DNA from: Sporichthya polymorpha DSM 43042
GTDB taxonomy: Bacteria; Actinomycetota; Actinomycetes; Sporichthyales; Sporichthyaceae
Assembly: GCF_000384115.1 (NCBI RefSeq)
Contig: NZ_KB913029.1
Span: 4,439,057 to 4,503,056, forward strand
DNA length: 64,000 bases
Direction: 5' to 3'
The position numbers and the translations under genes are program-made. Shown one piece after another: positions 7,231-16,102 of this stretch. The notes beneath the pieces are model-generated. The model was not told the origin of the DNA. It did no database searches and was given only the letters and a program-made list of their open reading frames with translations. Position 1 is the stretch's first letter, and every line of letters begins with the position of its first letter.

Positions 7231-8789
7231 GCCGCACGTTCCCGAACGTCCGGCTCCAGCAGTTCGGCGACCGGGTTGCAGTAGCCCTCGGCCTTCTCCG
7301 CGACGCCGTCGAGGCCCTTGCCACGGTCGGCCGGGCGGCGCATCAGCCCGAAGGTGCCGTCGCCGATCGCCGCCAGCAGCCCCTCGGCGCCGATGCGCTC
7401 GAGCAGGTCCACCGCCTCGCCGAGCACGGTGTGGGCCCGCTGTGCGACGAACGAGTCCGGCGCGAGCTGCAGGTCCTCGTGGAGGCGGCCCGCGGCGTCG
7501 AGGACGTACCGCGCGTTGCGGAGCGCGAGGTCCCGGTCGGAGAGGAACGGCGTGACGACGGCCTCGGTCATCATGCCGATCAGCAGGATGCCCTGGCCGG
7601 TGAGCGCCCCGGCGAGGTTGAAGAACCCGTCGAGGAGGTAGCCCGCGAAGATGTCGCCGGTCATGTGCTTGGTCGGCGGCATCCACTTCAGGGGCGCGTC
7701 CGGGAACAGGGCGCGCGCGAGCATCGCGTGGGCGAGCTCGAGGCGGAACGAGTCCGGCAGCGCGGGGTTGATCTCGAAGGCGTGCCCGAGACCGAGCTGC
7801 CAGTCCTCGAGCCCGGCCTCCTTGGCGAAGTACTCGTTGAGCAACTGACTGACCGTCACGGTGTGCGCGGCCTCGACGGCGTCCGCCGTCGTCAGGTAGT
7901 TGTCCTCGCCGGTGTTGATAATGATCCCGGCGCGCGCGTGGATCTGGCGCGCGAACCGCTGGTCGGTGAAGGTGCGGATCGGGTTGATGTCGCGGAAGAG
8001 AATCCCGTACATCGAGTCGTTGAGCATCATGTCGAGCCGCTCGAGACCGGCGAGCGCCGCGATCTCCGGCATGCACAGGCCGGAGGCGTAGTTCGTCAGG
8101 CGGACGTAACGTCCGAGTTCACGCGAGACGTCGTCGAGCGCCGCGCGCATCAGGCGGAAGTTCTCCTGGGTGGCGTAGGTGCCGGCGTAGCCCTCGCGCG
8201 TCGCACCCTCGGGGACGTGGTCGAGCAACGACTGACCCGTCGAGCGGATCACCGCGACGACGTCGGCGCCCTCGCGCGCGGCCGCCTGAGCCTGCGGGAT
8301 GTCCTCGTAGATGTCGCCGGTCGCGACGATCAGGTAGATCCAGGGCCGGCGCGGGGCGTCGCCGATCTCGCCGACCAGCCGCTCGCGCTCGCGGCGCCGG
8401 GCGTCGATCCGGGCGACGCCGCCGGCCGCCGCGACGCGCGCGGCGCTGCGGGCCTCGCGGGCGGCACTGCCGGTCGGGATCCGGAACCGGACCTCGCCCC
8501 GGAGGACGCCCGCGGCCAGGGCGTGCAGGTCGCCGTGCTCGCGCACCGCGTCCCACACCGGCAGCGCGACGCCGTGCTCCAGGCCGATCTGGTCGCGGAC
8601 CGCGTCGACGACGTGGTTGGCCCACGGCCGGCCGTCCGGGTCGGCGCCGTTGAGGCCGGCGAGCCGGAGCACCGCACGTTCGACCGAGGTCGTCGTGTGG
8701 GCGCGGGCGAGGTCGACGATCGGCTCCCCCGCGGCCCGGGCGAGACTCCGGGCCCGCGCGGCGAGGTCGGGGTCGAGGTCGAGCTTCAC
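7227..8789 (-). CDS. kamD: lysine 5,6-aminomutase alpha subunit
   Basis: The 520-residue protein is the TIM-barrel subunit of the B12- and PLP-dependent lysine 5,6-aminomutase and has the length usual for KamD. Recognisable parts are the N-terminal segment with LAGLNGADPDGRPWANHVVD, the barrel sequence YLIVATGDIYEDIPQAQAAA, and the conserved blocks around NSMYGILFRDINPIRTFTDQ and MPPTKHMTGD. No large insertion or break is visible. GTG 8789 overlaps the kdd stop (GTGA). It is translated with kamE, with which it forms the active complex. Confidence 0.93.
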   Translation of the reverse strand: MKLDLDPDLAARARSLARAAGEPIVDLARAHTTTSVERAVLRLAGLNGADPDGRPWANHVVDAVRDQIGLEHGVALPVWDAVREHGDLHALAAGVLRGEVRFRIPTGSAAREARSAARVAAAGGVARIDARRRERERLVGEIGDAPRRPWIYLIVATGDIYEDIPQAQAAAREGADVVAVIRSTGQSLLDHVPEGATREGYAGTYATQENFRLMRAALDDVSRELGRYVRLTNYASGLCMPEIAALAGLERLDMMLNDSMYGILFRDINPIRTFTDQRFARQIHARAGIIINTGEDNYLTTADAVEAAHTVTVSQLLNEYFAKEAGLEDWQLGLGHAFEINPALPDSFRLELAHAMLARALFPDAPLKWMPPTKHMTGDIFAGYLLDGFFNLAGALTGQGILLIGMMTEAVVTPFLSDRDLALRNARYVLDAAGRLHEDLQLAPDSFVAQRAHTVLGEAVDLLERIGAEGLLAAIGDGTFGLMRRPADRGKGLDGVAEKAEGYCNPVAELLEPDVRERAA

Positions 8790-9847
8790 GCGACGGCCTC
8801 CTCAATGCTGTCAGTGGTCTCGAGACGCCGGGCGAACAGCGCACGCACGCCCGGCTCGGTGCGGAACAGGTCGAGGGCGAGCTCGGCGTGGCCGGGCGTG
8901 TAGCCGGTGCCGACGAGCATCTCGACGTCGGCGGCGAGGCCCTCCGCGCCGAGGGCCGCGGCGGAGAACGACGTCGCCATCGAGAAGAAGACGACGGTGC
9001 CGCGGTCACGGGTTGCGAGGACGGCGCCGCCCTCGGCGCCGGGGATGTCGACGCAGACGACGGTGACGTCGACCGGTCCACCGCGGGAGTGCACGGCGTC
9101 GAGGACCGCGACCGGGTTCCGCGCGTCGACGACGGCGACGTCGGTGGCGAGGTCGGTGGCCCGCAGCGCCGCGGCCTCGTCGTCGTCCCGGACCAGACCG
9201 ATGCGCCGCCCGGCCCCGGCCGTCCTGGCCGCGGCGAGAGCGAGGCAGCCGCTCTTGCCGGCCGCACCGAGGACGGCGACGGCGTGCGCCCCGCGGTCCC
9301 GGACGACGCGGGCCGTCAGGGCGGGGGCGCCGCAGACGTCGAGGACGGCGAGGGCGGTCCCGGGCGGCAGGTCGGTGGGGAGGACGGCGGCGATCGAGCG
9401 GCCGAACAGGATCGCGTGCCCGGCGGCCGGCACCTGCTCGCTGCGGCCGTCCCAGCGGGTCAGGCCGTCGGTGAGGGTGAGCGGAGTCAGCGTGAGGGAG
9501 ACGAGGGTGGCGACGCGGTCGCCCACGTTCAGTCCGAGGGGGCTGTCGGGGCCGACCTCGGCGACCCGGCCGAGAAGCATGCCGCCGGAGCCGGTGACCG
9601 GGTTGTGCATCTTGCCCCGGCGCTCGACGATCGCGAGCACCTCCGCGCGGACGGCCGCCCCGACGCCGCCGTGCGCCTCGGAGAGCTGCCGGAAGGACGC
9701 CGCGTCGAGGTTGAGCCGCTCGACCTCGATCCGGACCTCGTCGGAGTACAGCTCGGCGCCGGCGTCGAGGCGCTCGGCGGCCTGCGGGAGCGCGCCCACG
9801 GGTTCGACGACCCGGTGCAGCCCCAGCGGATGCCCGGTCCCACGCAC
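8786..9847 (-). CDS. kdd: L-erythro-3,5-diaminohexanoate dehydrogenase
   Basis: The 353-residue protein matches Kdd in length and begins with HPLGLHRVVEPVGALPQAA, typical of the family. The enzyme oxidises 3,5-diaminohexanoate to 5-amino-3-oxohexanoate with NAD+. A Rossmann region follows with VLGAAGKSGCLALAAAR and a late block VVFFSMATSFSAAALGAEG. GTG 9847 is the start, in a 154-bp intergenic region shared with the divergent kamA. It is the first gene of the unit kdd-kamD-kamE-kal, all joined by 4-nt overlaps. Function is well supported by context. Confidence 0.9.
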   Translation of the reverse strand: MRGTGHPLGLHRVVEPVGALPQAAERLDAGAELYSDEVRIEVERLNLDAASFRQLSEAHGGVGAAVRAEVLAIVERRGKMHNPVTGSGGMLLGRVAEVGPDSPLGLNVGDRVATLVSLTLTPLTLTDGLTRWDGRSEQVPAAGHAILFGRSIAAVLPTDLPPGTALAVLDVCGAPALTARVVRDRGAHAVAVLGAAGKSGCLALAAARTAGAGRRIGLVRDDDEAAALRATDLATDVAVVDARNPVAVLDAVHSRGGPVDVTVVCVDIPGAEGGAVLATRDRGTVVFFSMATSFSAAALGAEGLAADVEMLVGTGYTPGHAELALDLFRTEPGVRALFARRLETTDSIEEAVA

Positions 9848-10001
9848 GGCCGCTCCGATCGGATCGACGGGAAGATTTCGGTCCCAGCATAGCCAGACCG
9901 CAGGAATTCCTGTCTCAAATCGCTCTCTGACCTATAGTTTCTCCTGTCGAACGTCCTTCGGGCAGCAGATTCGCCCGTTTCCGGTCGTGTGGAGGGCAGA
10001 A
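9848..10001. promoter_or_regulatory. divergent control region between kdd and kamA
   Basis: This 154-bp gap must hold the promoters of both lysine-degradation transcripts. It contains the perfect 12-bp palindrome CAGGAATTCCTG (9901–9912), a candidate operator, and TATAGT (9933–9938) as a possible -10 element toward kamA. GGAGGG at 9991–9996 is the kamA ribosome binding site. No riboswitch-like structure was recognised. Confidence 0.5.
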
Positions 10002-11366
10002 ATGGTCCAGCCGTACCTGTACCAGCGGGCCGCCCTCGTCGAACCCGACTGGACCCGGTTCCCGGGCTGGCGCGACGTGACCGCCGCCGAGTGGGAGTCC
10101 GCCCAGTGGCAGCGCGCGCACTGCGTGAAGAACGTCGCGCAGCTGCGGGCCGTCCTCGGCGACCTGCTCGACGAGGCTTTCTACGCCGACCTCGTCGCCG
10201 ACCAGGAGCGGCACGCGACGATGTCGATGCTGATCCCCCCGCAGATGCTGAACACGATGGCCGCGACGCACGCCCCGGGCGGCCCCGGCTCGCTGACCGA
10301 CGCGTTCTACGCGGACCCGGTGCGGCGCTACATGCTGCCCGTGGCGTCCGACCGCGACCCGGAGTGGCCCAGCCACCCCTACTCGACCCGCGACTCCCTG
10401 CACGAGGCGGAGATGTGGGCGGTCGAGGGCCTGACGCACCGTTACCCGACGAAGGTCCTGGCCGAGCTCACCAACACCTGCCCGCAGTACTGCGGCCACT
10501 GCACGCGCATGGACCTCGTCGGCAACTCCACGCCGACCGTCGACAAGCACCGCTTCGAGCTCAAGCCGGCCGACCGGCACGACCGGATGCTGGACTACCT
10601 ACGCGCCACTCCGGGCGTCCGTGACGTCGTCGTCTCCGGCGGCGACGTGGCGAACGTGCCGTGGCCGCGGGTCGAGTCGTTCGTCGGAGCGCTGCTGGAG
10701 ATCGAGAACGTCCGCGACATCCGACTGGCGTCCAAGGGCCTGGTCGGTCTCCCCCAGCACTGGCTCGCCGACGACGTCCGGGCCGGGATGGAGCGGCTCG
10801 CGACGGTCGCGCGCCGGCGCGGCGTCGGCCTCGCGATCCACACGCACGCGAACAGTGCCGCCTCGGTGACCCCGATGGTGGCGCGCGCCGCCGGGAAGAT
10901 GCTCGACGCGGGCGTCCGGGACGTCCGGAACCAGGGTGTACTGCTGCGCGGCGTCAACGACTCGGTGCCGGCGCTGCTCGACCTGTGCTTCGCGCTGCTC
11001 GACGGTGCCGCGATCACGCCGTACTACTTCTACCAGTGCGACATGATCCCGAACTCCGAGCACTGGCGGCTCTCGCTCGCCCAGGCCCAGACGCTCCAGC
11101 ACGGGATCATGGGCTACCTCCCCGGCTTCGCGACCCCGCGCATCGTCGCCGACGTCCCCTACGTCGGGAAGCGCTGGGTCCACCAGGTCGAGTCGTACGA
11201 CCAGGTCCGCGGCATCTCGCACTGGACGAAGAACTACCGGACCTCGATCGAGTCCGACGACACCGCCGCGATCTCGCGCGTCTACCCGTACTACGACCCG
11301 ATCCACTCGCTCCCCGCCGCCGGCCAGGCCTGGTGGCGGCAGCAGGGCTCCCGCGCCGCCTCCTGA
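10002..11366 (+). CDS. kamA: lysine 2,3-aminomutase (radical SAM)
   Basis: The 454-residue protein converts L-lysine to L-beta-lysine with SAM, a [4Fe-4S] cluster and PLP. The cluster motif is TCPQYCGHCT with Cys 160, 164 and 167 (C-x3-C-x2-C). Further blocks are DVVVSGGD, RLASKGLVGLPQHW, GVLLRGVNDSV and TPYYFYQCDM. DVPYVGK near residue 390 aligns with the PLP-lysine region (DxPxxxGK) of clostridial KamA. After the cluster the protein reads TRMDLVGNST rather than the more common TRRR type, so it belongs to a divergent subgroup. ATG 10002 follows GGAGGG by 5 nt. It feeds the divergent kamDE/kdd operon with beta-lysine. Confidence 0.9.
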   Translation: MVQPYLYQRAALVEPDWTRFPGWRDVTAAEWESAQWQRAHCVKNVAQLRAVLGDLLDEAFYADLVADQERHATMSMLIPPQMLNTMAATHAPGGPGSLTDAFYADPVRRYMLPVASDRDPEWPSHPYSTRDSLHEAEMWAVEGLTHRYPTKVLAELTNTCPQYCGHCTRMDLVGNSTPTVDKHRFELKPADRHDRMLDYLRATPGVRDVVVSGGDVANVPWPRVESFVGALLEIENVRDIRLASKGLVGLPQHWLADDVRAGMERLATVARRRGVGLAIHTHANSAASVTPMVARAAGKMLDAGVRDVRNQGVLLRGVNDSVPALLDLCFALLDGAAITPYYFYQCDMIPNSEHWRLSLAQAQTLQHGIMGYLPGFATPRIVADVPYVGKRWVHQVESYDQVRGISHWTKNYRTSIESDDTAAISRVYPYYDPIHSLPAAGQAWWRQQGSRAAS

Positions 11367-11375
11367 CCCGCGAGC

Positions 11376-13718
11376 TCAGCGGCCGCCGAGTTGGGTGATC
11401 CCGTTCGCCTTGAGGTCGTACGGGGCGTACACGGTCTGGGTCTCGGTGAAGTCGTCGCAGCTGATGATCGCGACGAGGACGGGGTAGCTGCGGAACCCCC
11501 GGAGCTGACGGCGGGTCAGCTCAGCCCGGTAGGTCGGGTCCAACCGGAGGACGCGGGCGCGGTGGCCGGCCTCGTCCAGCCCGACGAGGGTGACCGTGAA
11601 CGGGTTCACCGGGCGCGGCCGGATCTGGGTGAAGGACCGGAACGGGGACGTCGACGTGCCGTCGCTGATCAGCGTGTTACCGACCCGAACGTCGTCGATG
11701 TACCAGCCGCCCGAGTTCACCAGCGGGTCCGAGAGGTAGCGGAAGCCGAGGATGACCTCCTGGCCCGCGTACTCGGAGAGGTCGAAGGTCAGGGTCTGCG
11801 GCACACCCGAGGCCCCGGTGAGCGCGTTGCCGGGCGGTGCGGGAGCGGCGGTCTGCACCGTGGCGGAGTTCGAGAGCGAGCGGTAGGTGGCACCGCCGTC
11901 GGTGGAGATGACGGTGTAGCCGTAGTCGAAGCCGTTCTCCAGGTTGTAGCTGGTGAGGTAGCTCAGCGTCGGGGCGTCGGTGGGCACCTTGGCGCGGAAC
12001 ACGGCGGTGCCGTCGGTGCGGCCCGTGTTGCCGGAGAACAGCGCCGGGTTGTCCAGGTCGCTCGGCGGGAGCTCCGGCGGCGCGATGTCCGGCAGCGCGG
12101 GCAGGCCCGGCTGCTGCGGGAACGAGATCGTCGGCAGCAGCGGGACCCGGGGCACGACCGACCACCGCATCGGATCCGGGTCGAGCACCTTGCGTCCGGT
12201 GAACGCGAATGAGGTCAGGTCGGCGCCGCTGAGCAGACCGGCACCGGTCCCCCGCAGCGGAACGAAGTCGGCGCCGTTGGGTGCGACGCCCGGCGCTGCG
12301 TAGCCCGCCGGGTTCAGCAGGTTGATGTAGGACTGCAGGCTCGACGTCGTGACGCGGCTCTTCGCGATCCCCTCGACCCGGCCGTTCCGGCCGCCGACGG
12401 CGCGGTCGACGAGCGTCATCACCTGGAAGTCGTGCAGGACGTCGGCGAGCTTCGCGCCCTTGGCGTACTTCGTCAGCGCATGGGCGACGCTGTCGAGGCC
12501 CTGGCGCTGCCCGTCGCGGTGGATCTCCTCGAGGATCTTCGCGCCGTAGCGGTCACGCAGGAACAGCAGGAACGACCAGGCGATCCCGTAGTCGGCGAGG
12601 ATCTCCGCGCCGGTGCCCTCGTCACCCCAGATCGTCAGCGAGTTCTGCGGGCCGCCGCACGGCCGGGCGTTCGGCTGGTACTTCGTCGTGACGGTGCCGA
12701 AGCCCTGGTAGCAGATGATGTGGCTCTCGTACTTGTGCTGGAACACCGACCGGTGCGGCTGCCCGTACCCCGTGACCGTGAGGGCGTAGTCGGAGAGGCC
12801 CTCGTTGATGAAGTTCACCTCGGCCGGGTCGACGTAGTACTGCAGCAGGTGCTGGTACTCGTGAGCGAAGATCCCCTCGTACAGCAGCGGCCGCGACGGA
12901 CGGCTGACACAGACGTCGTCGGCCGGCTCGTGCTTCGGGTTGCGGCCCGTCCGGTGCGCCCAGTCGTAGGCGTCGATCGTCATGATGTTGCGGTCCGTCA
13001 GTTCGTTGAACTGACGGGAGAAGAAGCCCGCGACATAGGTCTGGTTCGTGGGGAAGTCGTAGAAGTTCGGGTCGCGCACGTTGTCGACGAGGGTGACGAC
13101 CTTGTTCCCGTCGCCGGAGAAGTCGAGCCCCGCCGTCGGGCCGACCTGCGACGCCGCGGCACCATTGCGCCGGGGCGCGACGCTGAACGCCTTGGACTCC
13201 CGCGGGAGCATCACGTCCTCGTACTCGCGGATCAGGCTCTTCACCTGCGCGTCGGTCACCTGCGTGCTGTTCGGGACCGCGGCCCGGCAGTCTCCCGGCG
13301 GGAAGTCCGTGCCGGCGACGTTGTCGGGTCCGACGCCGCTCGCCACCCAGACCTCGATGTTCTTCCCGGCCCCGCGCAGCGTGTACTCCTTCACGTACAC
13401 GGTCTGCTTCACCTGGTCGAGTGAGGGCCACAGCCGCTTGGTCCCGACCGGCGGCGCCCCGGCGGCGGTCGCGGACGTCCGCAGCTGCGCCGCGCCGGCG
13501 GCGGTCCGCCCCCAGGCCGCGACGGTGTCGGCCACGTCCGCGGCGAGCGGGTAGCGGGTGACGTCGGGGAGCTCCTCGGGCACCACGTCGGGCACGAGAT
13601 CGGCGAGCACCGGGAGCGCGGGCTCCTCGGCCAGCGCCGTCCCGGGGGCGGTCGTCCCCGCGGCGCCGATCAGCAGGGCCAGCCCGACCGCACCGGCGGC
13701 CGCTCGCAGTCCCCGCAT
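11376..13718 (-). CDS. secreted zinc metalloprotease with HEYQH motif
   Basis: The 780-residue protein has a signal peptide (basic start, hydrophobic core, TALA near residue 30). A catalytic region follows with HEYQH at 286–290 and NEGLSDYA about 16 residues later, giving His, His and Glu zinc ligands as in M6/M30-type peptidases. The C-terminal half contains a beta-rich module, NSGGWYIDDVRVG, of the kind seen after immune-inhibitor-A-type proteases. It probably degrades extracellular protein. It converges on kamA with only 9 bp between stops. Subfamily assignment is uncertain; export and zinc-protease nature are well supported. Confidence 0.8.
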   Translation of the reverse strand: MRGLRAAAGAVGLALLIGAAGTTAPGTALAEEPALPVLADLVPDVVPEELPDVTRYPLAADVADTVAAWGRTAAGAAQLRTSATAAGAPPVGTKRLWPSLDQVKQTVYVKEYTLRGAGKNIEVWVASGVGPDNVAGTDFPPGDCRAAVPNSTQVTDAQVKSLIREYEDVMLPRESKAFSVAPRRNGAAASQVGPTAGLDFSGDGNKVVTLVDNVRDPNFYDFPTNQTYVAGFFSRQFNELTDRNIMTIDAYDWAHRTGRNPKHEPADDVCVSRPSRPLLYEGIFAHEYQHLLQYYVDPAEVNFINEGLSDYALTVTGYGQPHRSVFQHKYESHIICYQGFGTVTTKYQPNARPCGGPQNSLTIWGDEGTGAEILADYGIAWSFLLFLRDRYGAKILEEIHRDGQRQGLDSVAHALTKYAKGAKLADVLHDFQVMTLVDRAVGGRNGRVEGIAKSRVTTSSLQSYINLLNPAGYAAPGVAPNGADFVPLRGTGAGLLSGADLTSFAFTGRKVLDPDPMRWSVVPRVPLLPTISFPQQPGLPALPDIAPPELPPSDLDNPALFSGNTGRTDGTAVFRAKVPTDAPTLSYLTSYNLENGFDYGYTVISTDGGATYRSLSNSATVQTAAPAPPGNALTGASGVPQTLTFDLSEYAGQEVILGFRYLSDPLVNSGGWYIDDVRVGNTLISDGTSTSPFRSFTQIRPRPVNPFTVTLVGLDEAGHRARVLRLDPTYRAELTRRQLRGFRSYPVLVAIISCDDFTETQTVYAPYDLKANGITQLGGR

Positions 13719-13803
13719 GTGTCCCTCCCTGGCGCAACCATCACTGTCACCCGCGGCTGGGTCAATTCCGCGGCGTCTGTCCCCATTTGACCATTTGCAG
13801 ACG

Positions 13804-14292
13804 TCAGCGGGGTTCGAGCAGGAAGACCGGGAACTCCCGGTCGGTCCGCTTCTTGTAGTCCTCGAAGGCCGGCCACATCCGCGAGAGGCGCGGCCACAGG
13901 GCCGTCATCTCCTCCGCGGTCGCCGGCCGGGCCCGGACCGCACGGCGCCGACCCCGGATGTCCACCTCGATCTCCGGGTGCGCACGCAGGTTGTGGTACC
14001 AGGCCGGGTTCACGTCCTGCCCACCCATCGACGCGACGACGACGAGGTCCTTCCCGTCCTCCAGGTAGATCACCGGCGTCGCCCGCGGCCGGCCCGTCTT
14101 CGCCCCGCGGTGGTGGAGGACGAGCAGCGGCGCTCCGTCGAAGTTGCCCATGACCCGGCCCTTGGTCCGCCGGAAGATCGCCACGTGGATCTTCGTCGCG
14201 ATCTTCGTCAGGACGAAGAGCGGTCCGTCCGGCCGCGGGGTCGGCATCGCGGTGGTGAACCGCCCCCAGCGGCCCTTCTTCACACCAGCCAT
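13804..14292 (-). CDS. deazaflavin (F420)-dependent nitroreductase family protein (Ddn-like)
   Basis: The 162-residue protein is a split-barrel of the Ddn/DUF385 family. It shows HHRGAKTGRPRATPVIYLEDG, VVVASMGGQDVNPAWYHNL and HPEIEVDIRGR, the F420-binding core of the family. These enzymes reduce quinones or other electrophiles with F420H2. ATG 14292 is chosen because the family core starts about 20 residues later; the 13-bp overlap with the preceding gene supports coupling. It is the last gene of the minus-strand run that begins at the M24 peptidase and Lrp regulator. Substrate unknown. Confidence 0.85.
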   Translation of the reverse strand: MAGVKKGRWGRFTTAMPTPRPDGPLFVLTKIATKIHVAIFRRTKGRVMGNFDGAPLLVLHHRGAKTGRPRATPVIYLEDGKDLVVVASMGGQDVNPAWYHNLRAHPEIEVDIRGRRRAVRARPATAEEMTALWPRLSRMWPAFEDYKKRTDREFPVFLLEPR

Positions 14293-15317
14293 CGGGGCTC
14301 CGGTGGCAACGTCGAGTGCTCCAGCACGCCGTGTCCCTTTTCGCCCGTCTCCTCGATCACGAGCCGGCACAGGCGCTCGTAGTCGTTGAGGCGGCTCTCG
14401 GTGTCATCCTCGCCGAGCATGCGCAACTTCGCGATCGCCTCGGTGTGCGTCGCCCGGACGTGTCGAACCTCGCCGTCGGCGAAGGTGATCCGGAATCGCT
14501 CGAACCCCTCCGGACCGAGCGGCGGCGGGCCGCCGGGGTCGGCGACGCAGCCGACGACCGGGCGCGTCCCGTCGGCCGTGCTCTCGAACCCGCCGACCCG
14601 GTCGACCGGCCGGTGGATCCCCAGGGCCGACAGGTCGTAGAAACCGGTCACGTTGATGTTCCGGCTCGGAAACTGCAGCACCAGCCAGTAGTGCAGCGCC
14701 CCGACCTTGCCCGCGGGGTACTCCCAGGGGGCCGGGCCGGAGAACCGGTCGGACCAGGTGTGGTCGCGGTGGGCGAGCGTGTCGATCCGGCGCGTCTCAC
14801 CGGCGCACGGACCACCCCGGATCTCGAACGTGCCGACCGCCCGCATCGCCTGCTCGTAGTGTCCGCCGTGCACCCCGGCCGCCGGCCGAAGGCCCTCCAG
14901 CGGACTGCCGCCCACACAGTCGTCGTAGTCGAAGGCGACGTGCCGGGCGGTGTAGGTGAGGTCGAAGGCGAACCGCGGGTGATCGAGGGTGAGGCGCACC
15001 GCCTCGAAGGGTTCGAGCACCTCGTAGGTCATCGCGCCGTCCGACCACGCGGTCTGGCCGTAGGACAGGCCGCCGACCTGCTTGCCGGTGTACATCTGGC
15101 CGACGCCGTCGATCCAGAACAGCGACTGGAACCGGCCGTACCCCCGGTTGGTGGCGACGTGCATCTGGCTGATGCCCCAGATGCCCGCGGACGGGTCGAT
15201 CGCGCTCAGCCAGACCGTGTCCGCGAACAACCGGTCCGCAGCCTCCGGTGGAGGCGCGTGGAGTCCCTCGTCGACGGCACTGAGCCCGGGCGGGATCTTC
15301 GAGACGGCGGTGGTCAT
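14280..15317 (-). CDS. DUF7065/DUF7064-type lipocalin-like protein
   Basis: The 345-residue protein has no signal peptide or membrane segment and is rich in aromatic residues. It shows the pattern of two beta-rich halves: an N-terminal part with GIWGISQMHVATNRG and YGQTAWSDGAMTYEV, and a C-terminal part with the motif LAHRDHTWSDRF. The latter resembles the GHRDRSWG signature of the DUF7064/AttH-like proteins. Proteins of this fold occur beside SDRs and small-molecule kinases in lipid or aromatic metabolism, but no reaction is established here. Its ATG overlaps the SDR stop (ATGA 15314–15317). Confidence 0.65.
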   Translation of the reverse strand: MTTAVSKIPPGLSAVDEGLHAPPPEAADRLFADTVWLSAIDPSAGIWGISQMHVATNRGYGRFQSLFWIDGVGQMYTGKQVGGLSYGQTAWSDGAMTYEVLEPFEAVRLTLDHPRFAFDLTYTARHVAFDYDDCVGGSPLEGLRPAAGVHGGHYEQAMRAVGTFEIRGGPCAGETRRIDTLAHRDHTWSDRFSGPAPWEYPAGKVGALHYWLVLQFPSRNINVTGFYDLSALGIHRPVDRVGGFESTADGTRPVVGCVADPGGPPPLGPEGFERFRITFADGEVRHVRATHTEAIAKLRMLGEDDTESRLNDYERLCRLVIEETGEKGHGVLEHSTLPPEPRWLV

Positions 15318-16102
15318 AGTGAACGCGGGAGTCCCTTCAGGAGCAGGTCCGACAGGGCCGTGAGCGAGTGCCGCAGCGCCACCGCGCCGGTCGCGGCGGC
15401 CGGCAGCACCAGCGTCCGGCGGCGGCCGGAGACGATGTGATCGGCGATGCGCCGCCCCACCACGTCCGCGCTCGGCGTGGGGACGACCTTGGCCAGTCGC
15501 ACGGAGGCCGGACCGGCCACGGGGTCGGCCTGGTTCTCCCGGAGCAGGTCGGTGTCGACGCCGCCGAGCAGCACCAGTTGCGCGCAGACGCCCGTGCCGG
15601 CGAGTTCGCGCTGCAGGGCGCGCGTCAGGTAACTCAGGCCCGCCTTGCTCGACCCGTAGGCCGGGATGTTGCGCAGCGCCATCTCCCCCGCGAGCGACGA
15701 GACCGCGACGATCGCCCCGCGGCGGCGGGGAACCATCGCGGCCGCGGCGGCCCGTGAGAGCTCCGCCGGCGCGAGCAGGTTCGTCGTCAGGACGTCCCGC
15801 AGCGTCTGCGCGTCGAGGCGCGCCAGCGGTCCCATCCCCATCCGCGCGGCGTTGTTGACCAGCACGTCGACCGGGCCGTTGGCGGCCTCCGCCTCGGGCA
15901 GGACCGCGGCGACCCGGTCGAGGTCCGACAGGTCGATGGCCAGTGGAGTTCCGCCCACCTCCGCCGCGGCCTTCGCGATCCGGTCCGGGTTCGCCGCGAG
16001 CATGGTGACCCGCGCTCCCCGGGAGCGGCATTCCCGGGCCAGCGCGTAACCGATGCCGCGGCTCGCGCCGGTGATCAAGACATGACGATCCATCAGATTC
16101 AC
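15314..16102 (-). CDS. short-chain dehydrogenase/reductase
   Basis: The 262-residue classical SDR has the cofactor motif TGASRGIG (11–18), the structural NNAA (83–86), catalytic Ser near 135, and Tyr 149 and Lys 153 in AYGSSK. It should be NAD(P)-dependent; the Ala-Asn after the second strand does not settle which. Start GTG 16102 overlaps the stop of the PEP-utilising gene (GTGA 16099–16102); ATG 16093 is an alternative. It belongs to the overlapping run with the PEP-mobile protein, the DUF7065-like protein and the F420 protein. Substrate unknown. Confidence 0.85.
   Translation of the reverse strand: MNLMDRHVLITGASRGIGYALARECRSRGARVTMLAANPDRIAKAAAEVGGTPLAIDLSDLDRVAAVLPEAEAANGPVDVLVNNAARMGMGPLARLDAQTLRDVLTTNLLAPAELSRAAAAAMVPRRRGAIVAVSSLAGEMALRNIPAYGSSKAGLSYLTRALQRELAGTGVCAQLVLLGGVDTDLLRENQADPVAGPASVRLAKVVPTPSADVVGRRIADHIVSGRRRTLVLPAAATGAVALRHSLTALSDLLLKGLPRSL

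Noticed and set aside
9902-9938. Sigma-R promoter starting at GGAAT in the kdd–kamA gap
   Set aside because: No GTT at 18 or 19 nt spacing on either strand.
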